From Akanthomyces muscarius (Eukaryota > Ascomycota > Sordariomycetes > Hypocreales > Cordycipitaceae), in NCBI RefSeq assembly GCF_028009165.1, contig NC_079242.1, forward strand, positions 2,790,001 through 2,854,000: a stretch of DNA of 64,000 nucleotides. Reading direction: 5' to 3'. A program made the position numbers and the translations under genes. Of this stretch, positions 42,940-54,150 are shown one piece after another. Every line of letters begins with the position of its first letter. Within the stretch, counting starts at the first letter, position 1. The notes beneath the pieces are model-generated. The model was not told where the DNA came from, made no database searches, and saw only the letters and a list, made by a program, of their open reading frames with translations.

Positions 42940-45327
42940 ATGGCTGATTCTACGACGCCTTCGGCGCATCGTCCTCGGGGCTCCGATGATTTTGGCGTCT
43001 TTGATGATGCAAAGACCTATTATGCCTCCGAAGAACGACACACTGGCCGGTTCGCCAACCGGACTCGCACATTCTCCCAGGCAAGCAACATCCAACGTCA
43101 TGTCATGGTGACGACCCAGCTAACACAAACCCAAGAGCGGTTTGATCAAGCAAATCGAGCGAATGAACATTCCGGAGCCTTACCGCCGTGGAAGTCACGG
43201 TATGTTACGCCGAGTACCATGTGGTAAGATGCTTACGCGTTTTAGATGAGAGTAACCTGGAGCAAGGCCGCCGCTTTCTTATCCAAGTCGACGCGACCCT
43301 TGAGAGCTTAAAATCCCAGGAAGACACGGACGGAAACATGCAAATTACAATCGAAGATCATGGCCCCAAAGTTCTGCCTCTGCGAACCGCCGCCTCCGCG
43401 GGTCATCATCGCTTTGAAGTCCGTGGCACGTATATGCTGTCCAACCTGCTCCAGGAGTTGACTCTGGCCAAAGAATACGGCCGCAAGCAAATCATCCTGG
43501 ACGAGGCCCGACTCAACGAAAACCCTGTTAATCGCCTCTCTCGTCTCATCAAAGACCACTTCTGGGATGGCTTGACTCGACGCATCGATGCATCCACAAT
43601 CGAAATCGCGGCTCGCGATCCCAAAGACTGGACGGATGACCCTCGGCCCCGTATCTATGTGCCAGCCAAGTGCACTACACAATACGAATACTACAAGCAG
43701 GTTGCCCTCGATCGCCCAGAAATTCGACTAGACGTTCAATTACTTCCCGAGGTCATCACCCCCGAAATTATTCGTGACATGAATGCGAAGCCCGGCCTTC
43801 TCGCCGTCGCCGTCGAGGAGGTTGAGGAACAGGACCCTGTCAAGGGCACAGTCAAGACCCTCCGTGGCCTCCCCTTTGTTGTGCCTGGTGGCCGCTTCAA
43901 TGAGTTGTACGGATGGGATAGCTACATGGAGTCTCTTGGACTGTTGGTCAACGACCGCGTGGACCTTGCCAAAGCAATGGTGCTCAACTTTTGCTTCTGC
44001 ATCGAACACTACGGCAAAATTCTCAATGCGACACGATCGTACTACCTCGGACGCTCACAGCCTCCTTTCCTGACCGACATGGCTTTGCGAGTCTACGAGA
44101 AGATCAAGCACGAACCCGACTCGCTCGAATTTCTGCGCCGCTCTATTCTTGCTGCCATCAAGGAGTACCATAGCGTTTGGACTGGCAAGGCTCGTCTTGA
44201 CCCTACGACTGGTCTATCGAGATACTGCCCTGAAGGTCTTGGAGTTCCTCCCGAGACCGAGCCTAGCCACTTTGTCCATATTCTGGAGCCATACATTGAG
44301 AAGCATGGCATGAAGTTCGACGAGTTTGTGCAGGCCTACAACTACGGCGAGATCAAGGAGCCAGAGCTGGACAACTACTTTATGCACGATCGCGCCGTGC
44401 GAGAGTCCGGCCACGACACCAGCTACCGCTTCGAGGGAGTGTGCGCTAACCTCGCGACGATTGATCTCAACTCGCTACTGTTCAAGTATGAAACCGATAT
44501 TTCTCGCACCATCCGCAGCTTGTTTGGGGATAAGCTTGTTATGCCCGAGGAATTTTGCCACGGCACCCCCTACAAGCCAGGCGACATTCTCACCTCTGCC
44601 TTGTGGGATCGCAAGGCCAAGAGACGCAAGCTTACCATGGATAAGCTGATGTGGAACGAAGAAGAAGGCATGTTCTTTGATTATGACTTTGTCAACAAGA
44701 AGCGTTGTACGTATGAGACTGCCACGACCCTGTGGTCGCTGTGGGCTGGTGTCGCCTCGCCAAAGCAGGCGGCGGATATTGTAAGGAAAGGCCTTCCCAA
44801 GTTTGAAGAGTTTGGTGGCCTGCTCGCCGGTACTGAAAACTCGCGCGGCAAGGTCGGTTTGGAGCGACCCAACAGACAGTGGGATTACCCGTATGGCTGG
44901 GCACCGCAGCAAATGCTTGCCTGGACGGGCCTGCTCCGCTACAGTTTCAACGAAGAGGCTGAGCGTCTCGCTTACAAATGGCTGTTCATGATTACCAAGG
45001 CTTTTGTCGACTTCAATGGTGTTGTTGTCGAGAAGTACGATGTGACGCGGCCGATCGACCCCCACCGTGTGGACGCCGAGTACGGCAACCAAGGTCTCAA
45101 TTTTAAGGGCGTGGCCAAAGAAGGGTACGTTTATACAATCCGAAGCCATTGTTGACCGCGCAGCGCTAACTTGCTATAGATTTGGTTGGGTGAATGCCAG
45201 TTATGTGTATGGATTGCAGATTGTAAATGCGCACATGCGCCGTGCGCTGGGCACGCTGACGCCGTACCCGACGTTTATCAAGGCTATTGAGCAGATGAAT
45301 GAAAAGGCCCTTGCCGATCTTGAGTAG
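42940..45327 (+). CDS. NTH1: Neutral trehalase (GH37)
   Basis: 743 aa, exons 42940-43080, 43136-43199, 43246-45124, 45180-45327. Intron 1 uses a GC donor (GCAAGC...AAG, branch-like GCTAAC); only this splice joins the conserved N-terminus ([10 protein letters not shown]) to [11 protein letters not shown] and RRGSHDE in frame. Ser67 in RRGS is a protein-kinase-A consensus; RTRTFS (Ser46) is another basophilic site. A calcium-binding EF-like loop [12 protein letters not shown] lies at 95-106. Catalytic domain: [15 protein letters not shown] and [12 protein letters not shown], the two trehalase signatures. The cytosolic enzyme hydrolyses stored trehalose to two glucose; in yeast it is activated by PKA phosphorylation, 14-3-3 and calcium through exactly these N-terminal elements. 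Length and start fit hypocrealean neutral trehalases. Confidence 0.97.
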
Positions 45328-45645
45328 AGGATGTGGAGTTTTGCATTAGGTAGACTAAATATTCATAGCGTAACGAGGGTTTCCTTAATACATTTTTAAT
45401 GCATTCGATTGTTGTCAACCGCCATCCTTTTTGGAATAGGCCACAATGTGATTGTACAGCTCTGATATTTTGCCGCACGTGTCATTAGTTCGATTGCTGT
45501 TGTAGTTGATGAAGTCGTTGGTCAACTTTGTCTATAAGAGTGCCTCCAGCGCCAAATACCCAGGACATGATGAACTGGCTGGCGTATTGCAAACCAAGTA
45601 CTTCACGTCCAAGTAGATTTCCCATCCCAACCCATGCCCTGCCAT
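45328..45645. other. Convergent 3' region, trehalase and methyltransferase genes
   Basis: 318 bases between convergent stops, AT-rich at first. No gene is seen. Confidence 0.5.
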
Positions 45646-46727
45646 CTACTTCTTACTGCCCAGCAGCACCGACACCGGCCACTCGGCCTTGACCTTGCCC
45701 CCAAACTCTTGGTTGATGATGCGCTCAAACTCGACCCACGACGGCAGGTCCCAGCAGCGCTGATCGTACGGCATCGTCAGCGAGACCAGGAAGCCCTTGA
45801 CCCAGTCCACGTCGACCTCGCGGCCCCACGTCTCGTCCTCGACGTTGATGACCTTTTCCGAGTCCTTGACCCTGCCCTCCTCCACCGGGAACTCCTCCTC
45901 CGGCAGCGCCCGAAACGCGTCAATGTCCTCGCGGCCGTGCAGGTTGATGTTGACCCGCGTCCAGTCGCGGAAGGCGCCCGTCGCTTCGTCCGGCAGGGCC
46001 AGGCTGTTGAAGCCGCGCATGCACCGCCGCGGGGCGCTGCGCACGCGCTCGTGCTGCAGCCCGGGGCTGTCGGCGAAGAACATGCGGTAGGCGTCGAGCT
46101 GGGCGTCGCGCATGAGGTGCGTGAGGCGCGGGTGGTCCTGCGGGAAGTACATGCCGAGGCCGTAGAAGACGGCGGCAAAGGTGCCGCCGGGCTTGAGGGA
46201 GGCGGCGGCGGCGGCGAGGGCGGGCTCCGTGTCCATCCAGTGCAGCGACTCGCCGCACGCGACGAGGTCGACAGAGGACGGCGGCAGCCAGGGCTCCTCG
46301 CCGGGGCTGAGGTGAAAGGTGAATTGGGAGGCGGGATGCAGGACGGACCGCGCGAGGGCGAGGTTAGAGGAGCCAGGGTCGGAGACGGCGACGCGGGCGA
46401 AGTGCCGGGCAAGCGTCGCGGAGAGGATGCCGCCGCCTGGGAAGAGCGGTGAATAAGCGATGCGGAAAAGAGAAGAGATTCAAGTTTGCTGAGTGAGGAG
46501 GAGGAGGAGGAGGAGGAGGAGGAGGAAAGCTTACCGGCTCCAACGTCGTGCGCGGCGTCGAACTTGCCGCCGTGCTTGCGGTGGTAGTCGAACCACAGGT
46601 CAAACATGGACTGGGGATACTCGGGACGGTGCTCCTTGTAGGATGCCCATGCATCCTGGCCGATGGAAAAGGGAATGGCCAAGTCTTCGACCTCGAAGGA
46701 GGGATTCTTGTTTTCAGCATCTGCCAT
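45646..46727 (-). CDS. SAM-dependent methyltransferase (Crg1/TMT1-like)
   Basis: 327 aa, two exons, 46727-46535 and 46436-45646. The 98-base intron splits the SAM motif: DVGAG|GGILSATLARHF forms motif I only after splicing. An acidic residue after the next strand (VAVSDPG), then LVACGESLHWMD (the aromatic-rich motif of the trans-aconitate methyltransferase-like group) and SLKPGGTFAAVFYG complete the Rossmann fold. The start MADAENKNPS leads into FSIGQDAWASYKEHRPEYP, a common opening of fungal Crg1/TMT1-like enzymes. The small-molecule acceptor is unknown. Intron 1 carries a CTC/GAG microsatellite next to its donor. Confidence 0.88.
46495..46527. repeat. GAG/CTC microsatellite in methyltransferase intron
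   Basis: Eleven tandem GAG units (CTC on the coding strand) lie 8 bases inside the donor of the only intron of the methyltransferase gene, forming a long pyrimidine tract. Confidence 0.9.
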
Positions 46728-47702
46728 TTTTCTCTTTTTTTCCCCTGTATTAATAGTTGCTGCTGGTCAAGTTGTGTTGTTCCAGCTCGTCGTGTAAATG
46801 GCAACTGGGAAACGTGCCTATTTAGGCTCCAAATGCTCCGTGGAGCTCGGGATATCCCTGTCCGTGGAATCGGCGTCATTGTTTCCGTGCGGACTTTCGG
46901 TACTATCTAGCTCAGGATTAGGTTCGGGAATCCAACGTTGTTGGTGTGCTTGATCGACTAGCAATAGGTAGCATTACGAACCGTCAATTCCGTGGACTCC
47001 CACCGCTCATTGCCACCCCGCACTCTTGGCTAGCGTGGGAGACCGATTAGCGCAAGGGCGTGTTCGAGGGAAAGAACTCTGAAGCTGTGAGGCGAATGAT
47101 GGTACAGAGCAGGGTTATACACGCCGAAGATCTGAAATCTAGTGCAGGCTCGCCATGTGCTTTGTGTGGTCCTGCGTTGTTGCGAGATCTGGCGCGCCGA
47201 TGCAAATCGCTCGATTCAATAGCGGGGGCATATTCCCCGAAAGAACGCCACATATATGCATGCAGGGCTGCGACCGTGTTCCGCGGGATCTGGCACAAGG
47301 CAACATCTGGAAAAGAAGAACCAATGTATTGGGTCAGAAAGTGTAGGCTACCCCTGCCGTACAGCCGGTTAAGGTGAGACTGCCGTCTTGATTGCCGAGA
47401 TCCACATCAGCCTGTACATCAGGACGATTTCTACAAGTGCCAAGATGGAAATCCTGGAATCGTACATGCGACCCAAGGGTTTAAATAGTACTTGACGGTG
47501 AAATGGGGTGTTGATCAACCTGTTGAGCTTTCTAGTGCTATCCTAGTCAAGCCATCATTTAGCCAAATTGTAGCGCCCAGCTACACTTTAAAGCCTTGCA
47601 GCCCAGGCTGCGGTGTCTATATGTGCCAATCCATTGCTTAGCCGAGAGCCCGTTGTGAGACCAGACAACCGTTCACAAAAAGTCCGATGGCCTGCTCCCA
47701 TG
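46728..47702. other. Gene-free region between methyltransferase and yippee-type genes
   Basis: Promoter of the methyltransferase, then the 3' flank of the yippee-type gene. Frames around 47060-47377 on both strands show no family or codon support. Confidence 0.4.
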
Positions 47703-48473
47703 TTACTCATCTGGGCGTACGGCGGCAATCATCTCGGCCCTCCGCCTGGCAACCGCGCTCGCATCCCATGTTCCCGCGAAGATATCATCGCACTCATCCT
47801 CGTCCTCCGAGTCAAACGAGATGTTGTCGCTGCTCCCGCGGCTCCCATTGCCATACGGACCTCCTGTGATGCCGTCGCCCACCACCGCCGGCCCCTCCGT
47901 CCCCGCGCCGTCACCGTCGCCATCACCCCAGCTGCGGTACGTCATGACGCGCTCCGTCTCGAGTATGTACTTGCCGACCTTGTACTTTTGCGACTTTTCC
48001 TTGGCGTCGACGTACTTCCAGCCGAGCTTCTTGGAGCACGCGCCGCAGGAAATGTCCGCCACGACGTGCCACCCCGTGACGAGCTGCCGGTTCTCCAGGC
48101 GGCCGATGCGGATGTTGAGCAGCGAGTCTTCGTCGGAGGCTGTGGATGCAGGTGGTGGCGCGACGAGCAGCGCGCGGCCGTAGCGGCCCGTGAAGCCCTT
48201 GGAGATGATTTGCGCCGAGAGCGCGAGGTCGGCGGAGCAGGCGGTGCAGCGGAGCGTGTCGGGGTGCAGGCGCGCGAGGCGGCGGCCGCCGGTGGAGGAC
48301 GAGGATGGAGGTGATGTGCTGGGGGAAGATGTGTCGGATGATGTTGATGAGGAGAAGCGGCGACGTAGAGAGGGAAATTTGAAGCTGGGCAGCAGAAAGC
48401 CGGGAAAGATGGGCGGGGTGGCAGAGATGCGGTTGCTGCCCCGCGTTGTGTCTGATAAGGACCGGTTATGCAT
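47703..48473 (-). CDS. Yippee/Mis18-type zinc-binding protein
   Basis: Single exon, 256 aa. Two CxxC knuckles, Cys76/Cys79 (LRCTACSADLA) and Cys143/Cys146 (ISCGACSKKLGWKYVDA), with SKGFTGRYGRALLV and RQLVTGWHVVADI between them, match the yippee fold (one structural zinc). This links it to the Moh1/YPEL and Mis18/cereblon-like families. Known members act in vacuolar Fbp1 degradation (yeast Moh1 within the Gid-related Vid pathway) and in mitosis. The N-terminal 70 residues are Ser/Thr/Pro-rich and disordered. The C-terminus is long, Gly/Asp-rich and acidic (FDSEDEDECDD), ending in a basic helix. The flanks are unusual compared with short (about 120 aa) YPEL proteins. Fold assignment good, function unclear. 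Confidence 0.87.
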   Translation of the reverse strand: MHNRSLSDTTRGSNRISATPPIFPGFLLPSFKFPSLRRRFSSSTSSDTSSPSTSPPSSSSTGGRRLARLHPDTLRCTACSADLALSAQIISKGFTGRYGRALLVAPPPASTASDEDSLLNIRIGRLENRQLVTGWHVVADISCGACSKKLGWKYVDAKEKSQKYKVGKYILETERVMTYRSWGDGDGDGAGTEGPAVVGDGITGGPYGNGSRGSSDNISFDSEDEDECDDIFAGTWDASAVARRRAEMIAAVRPDE

Positions 48474-50333
48474 TATGATGTAGGATATCTATGAGGATGT
48501 GCGGCCGGAATCGTAAGAGAGACGATGGCGGTTGTCAGCGGTCGATGTTGAGTAAAAGACGTTCGGCCTGTTCTGGCGTCGGGCGCAGTGTATGTGCGAT
48601 CGGATCGGATCGTCCGATGGTGGACGAGGCAGAGCCGACGCTCGGGAGGTGTAGTCGCAGGGGTCGGGATATGTGCTGAGGAGGGTTCACGGAGTTGGTA
48701 GACGGCGACACTTCGAGGCTCGACGGCGACTTGATGGTGTGGAAGAAGAGATGATGAGAAGACAAACAAACAAACAAAGGCATCAGCGGTGAGATTCGGG
48801 TATGATTGCGTCCGATGGCGGTTGAAAGCGCATGTATCTGCAGCGACCCCGGTATTGGGTCGGGTGAGCCCCGCTCCGAGGTCAAGGGACCAAAACGACG
48901 GTTGGGCCACGGGACCAGAGGCAGTGCGTGCAAGGCGTCGACATAAAAAATGCTGGTGGGCAATAGTTTCTTGGAATAAATCACTTGGCTTTTTGTTTTC
49001 CTCCAAATAACTCTTGTTTGCTGATTTGTTCTCCATACCATTGCCATTTTTCAATTCAGCCGAGTACCTTGCAAACTGTCACTGGTAGAGATTCCCCACA
49101 GTACCCTTCTCCACAGTGCCTGCTTACGGCGAGGCTCACTGTACCAGTAACCGCCAGAGTCAACTGCCCCGAAGCACAATGGGCAGGCTGAATCCAGTGT
49201 GTAAATGGCCATATCAAGATTGAGAATCCCGTAACTCGGGATCTGGCAGCAACCATGACAGATCTCTAGGTATAGCTTTTCTCTGCGAGATGGCAGTGTT
49301 TGCTGTTGCCAAGGGCATCGTGGCGCTCTGCCAACTCGCAAACATGAATGCTGACTCGTGCTGGCGTCTTCCGAGGTCACGCAGCACAAGCCGCACAATC
49401 CATCGGTTCATGGCATCGCCAGCTTTACTTGCCAAGTGAAAGACGCGCACTCATCGCAGGATTTTATGATGATGATGAGACACCTTGGGTGATTGAGACG
49501 TTCCATCCTTTCTGCAAACCACCCCCAAGCCGGCGATCGGAATTAGAAGTAGTGTCCGGAAAGAGGGCCCCCGCTACTGAAGGCATCGTCTCAAGGTCCG
49601 TCACCACTAACACTACCTATTGAAAAATAAAACGCATTGGCCTCATCAGAGAGACACCGAGAAATGCCCACGGCAGTCGCTGGCCCTGTGCGAAGCAACA
49701 TCGCCTGCATCATCAGTGCTACGCTACTACGGCTCACGGCATCAGCATCTCGCGCCATCAAGCCTTGAACCAGACGCGCCAGTTGCAGCTGTAGAGAGCA
49801 CCGACCACGGGGGCTTTTCGCTTCCAACTGGACAGTGGAAACTGCCAGCGCGCGAGACACTCTGTCTGAATCACAGCGGGGGGTAGTTACTCGCTGCGGC
49901 ACTTGGTTTCGCCAATCTGTCTCAGATACGCAATTGCAAATGTAGTAATAATGTCTCAATTCAGTTTGTAAATGCTCAAAATGCTGCTTGCTACCCAGGC
50001 GACGCTCCAAAAAAAAAATCAAAAAAAAATCCAAGAAACAATACTCCGTAGACAATCGTACACGGTGTGACCACCTCGGCCCGGACTCGAGCCAGTGACA
50101 GCGACGCTATATCTTCGCTCTGTCACGACTGATGGGGAGCCGCATCGACGACTCCACTGCATCGGTCTTCAGAACGGGGCCCGAACTAGCAGCTGCAATT
50201 TCATGCCGTCTCCTGTGACGTATTGCCGCGAGCCGCATTCCTCTCCCTCTGTCCGAAATAAACAGCATACTGGTAGTTTCGGCTCAAACGGCTTCGTTGG
50301 CCCCTTGCAAATCCAAATCCCTGTATGCCAACC
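48474..50333. other. Gene-free region between yippee-type and ankyrin genes
   Basis: Promoter and leader of the yippee-type gene (minus strand; an ACAAACAAACAAACAAAG repeat near 48764-48779) and the 3' flank of the ankyrin gene, with two long A-runs near 50010-50030. Frames such as 49591-50055 and 48535-49047 are not protein-like. Confidence 0.4.
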
Positions 50334-51368
50334 CTAGTTGACAAGCTGCACCATCATCTTGGCGAGGCTGTCGTGTTTGTAGCGAGAGGCCACCGTCACG
50401 GGCGTGTTGCCGTCTTGATCCTCGATGGTGAGCATGTGAGGCGCCTGGTGCTGGAGCAGCGCCTTGACGACCTCGTCCGAGCCGCTCATGGCGGCGGCGT
50501 GCAGGGGCGTGAGCCCTCGCTTGTTGATGTTGCGCTGGATGTCGACGCCGTTTTGCAGCATCCAGCGCACCATGTCGACGCTGCCGTCCTGGCAGGCGAG
50601 GAGTAGGGGCGTAAAGTCGTTGTACTCGGCCGCCAGGTCGGCGCCGCTCTCGACAAGCAGCTTGGCCATGCCGAGCGAGCCCGTCAGGATAGCCGTGTGC
50701 AGCGGGGTCTCGCCCGTCTGAGGCCGCGCCAGCGACGGATCCGCGCCGTGCTGAAGCAGGAGCCGGGCGATTTCAATCTGGCCGTTTTCAATGACCTCGT
50801 GCAGCGGCGCACAGCCCATGCGGTCCTGGGCGGCGTGGTCGGCGCCGCCTTCGAGTAAAGCCTCGACAATCTCGGCGTTGCCGCAGCGGATGGCCATCAA
50901 TAGAGGCGTGTCCTTGGCACGGGTCGTGGCAGACGGGTTGGCGCCCTGGGCGAGCAGGTAGCGGACCAGGTCTGGTCGTTGAAAGTCATCGGCGCATGCG
51001 AGGTGGAGAGGTGTTTGGCCTTGTCTGTCGGTGATGTGAATTTTGGCACCCAGGTGGAGGATCTGCCAGGTGGCCCAGTCGGAGCCGGCCTTCATGGCCT
51101 CGAGAAGGGGTCGGGTGTTGTTGCGGCGCACGCGGTTGATGTCGAGGCCGGCCTCTTGCCAGCGCCGTAGGGTGCCGGCGTTTTGGTGGGTGAGGGCCCA
51201 GCGGAGGGCATCTTTCTGGAGGGTGAGCTCGTCGACGGTGTAGAGGTGGTTGATGAGCAAGTTGTAGTAGCCGCGGTCGACTTGGCAGAGAGAATTGATG
51301 TGCGATACTTGGGAGAGTTGAGCAACGATCTGGAGCCGCAGCTCTGTTGGTAGTGTGTCGAGACTCAT
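50334..51368 (-). CDS. F-box and ankyrin-repeat protein
   Basis: Single exon, 344 aa. An F-box-like N-terminus (LDTLPTELRLQIVAQLSQVSHINSL) is followed by LCQVDRGYYNLLINHLY, as in many fungal F-box/ankyrin proteins. Then about seven ankyrin repeats from about 80 to the end, seen by GxTPLHLAC, TPLLMAIRCGNAEIVEALLEGGAD, APLHEVIENG, ETPLHTAILTGS, TPLLLACQDG, LTPLHAAAMSGS and NTPVTVASRY. Ankyrin arrays bind protein partners; with an F-box the protein is a plausible SCF substrate receptor (inference). No membrane segment or signal peptide. The frame is intact, unlike the F-box relic at 41 kb. Confidence 0.9.
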   Translation of the reverse strand: MSLDTLPTELRLQIVAQLSQVSHINSLCQVDRGYYNLLINHLYTVDELTLQKDALRWALTHQNAGTLRRWQEAGLDINRVRRNNTRPLLEAMKAGSDWATWQILHLGAKIHITDRQGQTPLHLACADDFQRPDLVRYLLAQGANPSATTRAKDTPLLMAIRCGNAEIVEALLEGGADHAAQDRMGCAPLHEVIENGQIEIARLLLQHGADPSLARPQTGETPLHTAILTGSLGMAKLLVESGADLAAEYNDFTPLLLACQDGSVDMVRWMLQNGVDIQRNINKRGLTPLHAAAMSGSDEVVKALLQHQAPHMLTIEDQDGNTPVTVASRYKHDSLAKMMVQLVN

Positions 51369-53449
51369 GTTGTGTAAGCGGACTGCTGGAGCTGGATAGT
51401 GTGAGGTGGTGTAAGTGAGATGCAGCGAGTCGGCTCTGAAGAATTGAGAACCACGAGGAAGGGAATGGGTAGCAATATAGTGGCCTTGAGGAAAATAGAG
51501 AGAGCAAGGTAGAGGAGGGCAGCTGGGTCTTTATTCATGAGACGACAAGCTTTGTTGATTGTCTGGGAACGCCTCGGATTTTGGCCTGGTAGCTTTAGCT
51601 TTGGCCAGGCACGCAAGGACGGACGGACGGTGGCAGGCTGGCTGGCTGGCTGGCAGCTGCCGCTGTAACCGGGCGGAGCCGACGCGCCACAGGTGCCCTG
51701 CTCCAGCGTTCCAGGTACCCACGCCCTCCAAAACAGCCACTGTAACCTGGCAAACGGGCTTGCAAACGGACATTTTCCGGCAAACGGGGACTGCCAGCTG
51801 GCAACGTCGCCTGCTTTGACCTGTGACATCACGCAACGCCTGCAGGATTGTGGCATTGACGACACCACCCAACGACGTCGCACCCAAGCCTTTCCCTTTT
51901 CTCCATTCTGCACCGCTAGTTGCACCTCTTTTTCCCATCTCGGTGCAGCATATATCCATCCGCCTCACATTGACCTCTCGACAGCCTTTCCAAGAATAGC
52001 ACGCTGATCTCCATCAGTACATCTCCACCACCAAGCCCAGGTACACCGCCCACCACATCTTAAAATACATCTTACAGGCCTCAATCAGGCACCGCCATGG
52101 TACCTGACCAAAGGCATCGTCATATACTCTCTACCCTGACGGAAAATGGACCAGATGCTGTCTCGAATCCTCAAGTCATTTCGGAGCTTGCACATCGGAG
52201 CTCATCTCGGTGTTCCGCCCTGGATCCAGACCCTAACTAGCCGCGACTCAGGCAGGCCCCCAAAGGGAATGCATCCTTTGGTCCGTAGCCCAGTCACACA
52301 GGCCCAGGCCTGGCGCCCGCTGCGGCACCGACACCACTAGCTTCTGAGCCCGCACCATGTCTTGCGACGGCCCTTTTTCTGGCCTCCGTCCAACTATGTA
52401 CCTAGGTCCGCATGCACTCGACTCCAGTCAGTTACAATTCTGCAACTTGGCGCACCAAATTTAGAGCCTGCATGCGAACTGCTATACGGCTGCCCACGGC
52501 TGCCCAGCTACAACCTTTTCATTTCTCCAGCTGAAGTCTTGGCGCAGTCAGTATGGGAGTCGAGGCGCCGCGCACTCGTCGTGGCGTTCCTAGCTCATGT
52601 ACGAGATGCTTCGACACGGCGCAAACCCCCAACTCAGCTCCAACAACCTGCATCATGAGCGCCTCCCCCGCGCGACGACAACGAAACTGCTAGCTGCCAT
52701 GTGACGCTGCTGCGTGCAGGGGCTATGCCTGCTGTCCACGGCGCGGAATTGCTGCTCCTGCTAAATTCAGCATAGCCTGTCAGACGCTACTTTTAAACCC
52801 AAATTCGAGCCTGCAGGCATCATGCTTCAGCTGAAGCCTCTGAACTTTTGTCAACTTTTGGCATGTTGATGTGTAAGGCCATTTTGAGTCCATGGCATCG
52901 TCAAGGTGTTCCTCCGTCACTGCCAGAAAACGCCCTCGGACGTTTTCCCGTTCCAAATGTCTACTTCCACATCCTTGATCCAGACACGGGATTCAACATC
53001 CCAACTTGCTCAACCCCATCCATCCACGCCCGAAAATGCCAAACTCTAGCCGACCACGCGCCACCTACTATGGCGGTCGAGAATGTAAAGTGGCTTGAAC
53101 AAGTTTTCAGGGTTGAAAAACGGACTTTGGCCCCAATCTCTCTTATTGCACTGACCCGAGAGCGCTTTATAGCTTGTTATACCGTGTAGTATAGGGGATA
53201 CCCTCAACCACGCTGACAGGGCCAAGCGATTTCGAGCGCAGAGCCATGGGGCAGATGTTGGCTACATTCATCCGGAATATCGCAAGACCTTTTTGCCCTT
53301 TAGCTCTTTGACGGTTAGTATGGCCTAGTCGCAAGGTGGCTGACATTCATGCAAGCATAACTACCAAACAACAAAAAGAAAAAAGTAGTTGCATGGCCGA
53401 TGCTGAATTCATACTTGCGATAACGAATATCAGCGGTCTAAAGCGAAAA
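51369..53449. other. Gene-poor 2-kb region upstream of the ankyrin gene
   Basis: Promoter of the ankyrin gene (minus), with GGAC and GGCT tetranucleotide repeats (51617-51654) and three GCAAACGG copies (51750-51787). From about 51.9 to 52.1 kb the plus strand looks like a leader with an intron-like GTACAC...TTACAG element, but the ATG that follows near 52097 opens only a 49-codon frame. Nothing is called. Confidence 0.35.
51617..51654 (+). repeat. GGAC and GGCT tetranucleotide repeats
   Basis: Three and a half GGAC units (51617-51630), then nearly five GGCT units (51636-51654), about 250 bases upstream of the ankyrin gene start. Confidence 0.8.
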
Positions 53450-54150
53450 TCACCGACGAGGTTTGAAGAATGTTAGATCCAGTGGAAAGGCCTGGCCTAT
53501 CCATGTAGCCATTTACGTGTGATCACGCACGTCGGCCGCATGTTTGCTCTCTCCTGGTGCTCGCGCCGTTTTTGGGTGGATGAGCACCGACAATGGTCCG
53601 CGCCATGCCACTAGCCATGGGACAAGGCACCGAACTGCATAGACGTCAATAAGTCGACCTCAAATGTGGCCACAGAGTGAGGCCCGGCCGGCCAGTCCCA
53701 GAAATCCCCAATCTTTAATTCAGGAACTGCATTTAACCATTAGCACATGTCTCCAGTCCTCAGTATGTCTTTTTGGGTGGTGCTTACATTCCCGTTTTAT
53801 GCGCTCCCAGAGCTCCTGGGCATATTTCTTTTGCGCTGCATTATCTTGAAAGTAGTAAACGTGTACATCACTAAAGATGTTTTGTTTTCATCAGCCACCA
53901 ACCCCGAAAGAAGGAATTTTGCTACTCACAAGCCACCGTCCGGCCCTGTGTCGACCGGTGCGGTAAAGGTTTCGTAAACCTGGCTAAGCCTCTGGCTGGT
54001 AGGACTCGCAACATCACCGCCGCTAGTTGCAGATGCCGCAGCTTCAAACCCTTCCAGGGGAGACTTGTAAAGAGGTTCTTGAAAACCAGCCATTGACGAT
54101 GACAGTTGGCAACTTGGAAAGTGAAATCGATGTGTCGGATCCAAGGGCAT
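53450..54150 (-). pseudogene. DOPA 4,5-dioxygenase-like gene, disrupted
   Basis: Exons 54150-53930, 53870-53788 and 53727-53450 with 59- and 60-base canonical introns. The spliced start MPLDPTHRF leads to PDGGF-DVHVYYFQDNAAQ (the family's DxHVYYF motif, with a metal-ligand His), ELWERIKRE-FPELKI, FWDWPAGPHSVATFEVDL (the PHP/PHS-x-A-x-FEV motif, second His) and QFGA. A one-base deletion (near 53624) then shifts frame: QFGA-L/V-PWLVAWRGPLSVLIHP continues in the next frame. A TAA at 53513-53515 interrupts RDHT-MATWIGQAFPLDLTFF before the natural TGA at 53450. The family opens catechol rings of DOPA-like substrates. The TAA would arise from CAA by C to T. Two lesions make it a pseudogene unless the sequence has errors. 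Confidence 0.82.

Noticed and set aside
49591..50055. 154-codon minus-strand frame
   Set aside because: Begins in homopolymer runs and has no family likeness.
52097..52245. ATG in a good context after an intron-like leader (GTACAC...TTACAG)
   Set aside because: Opens only a 49-codon frame with no resemblance to known proteins and no downstream exon that could be joined convincingly.
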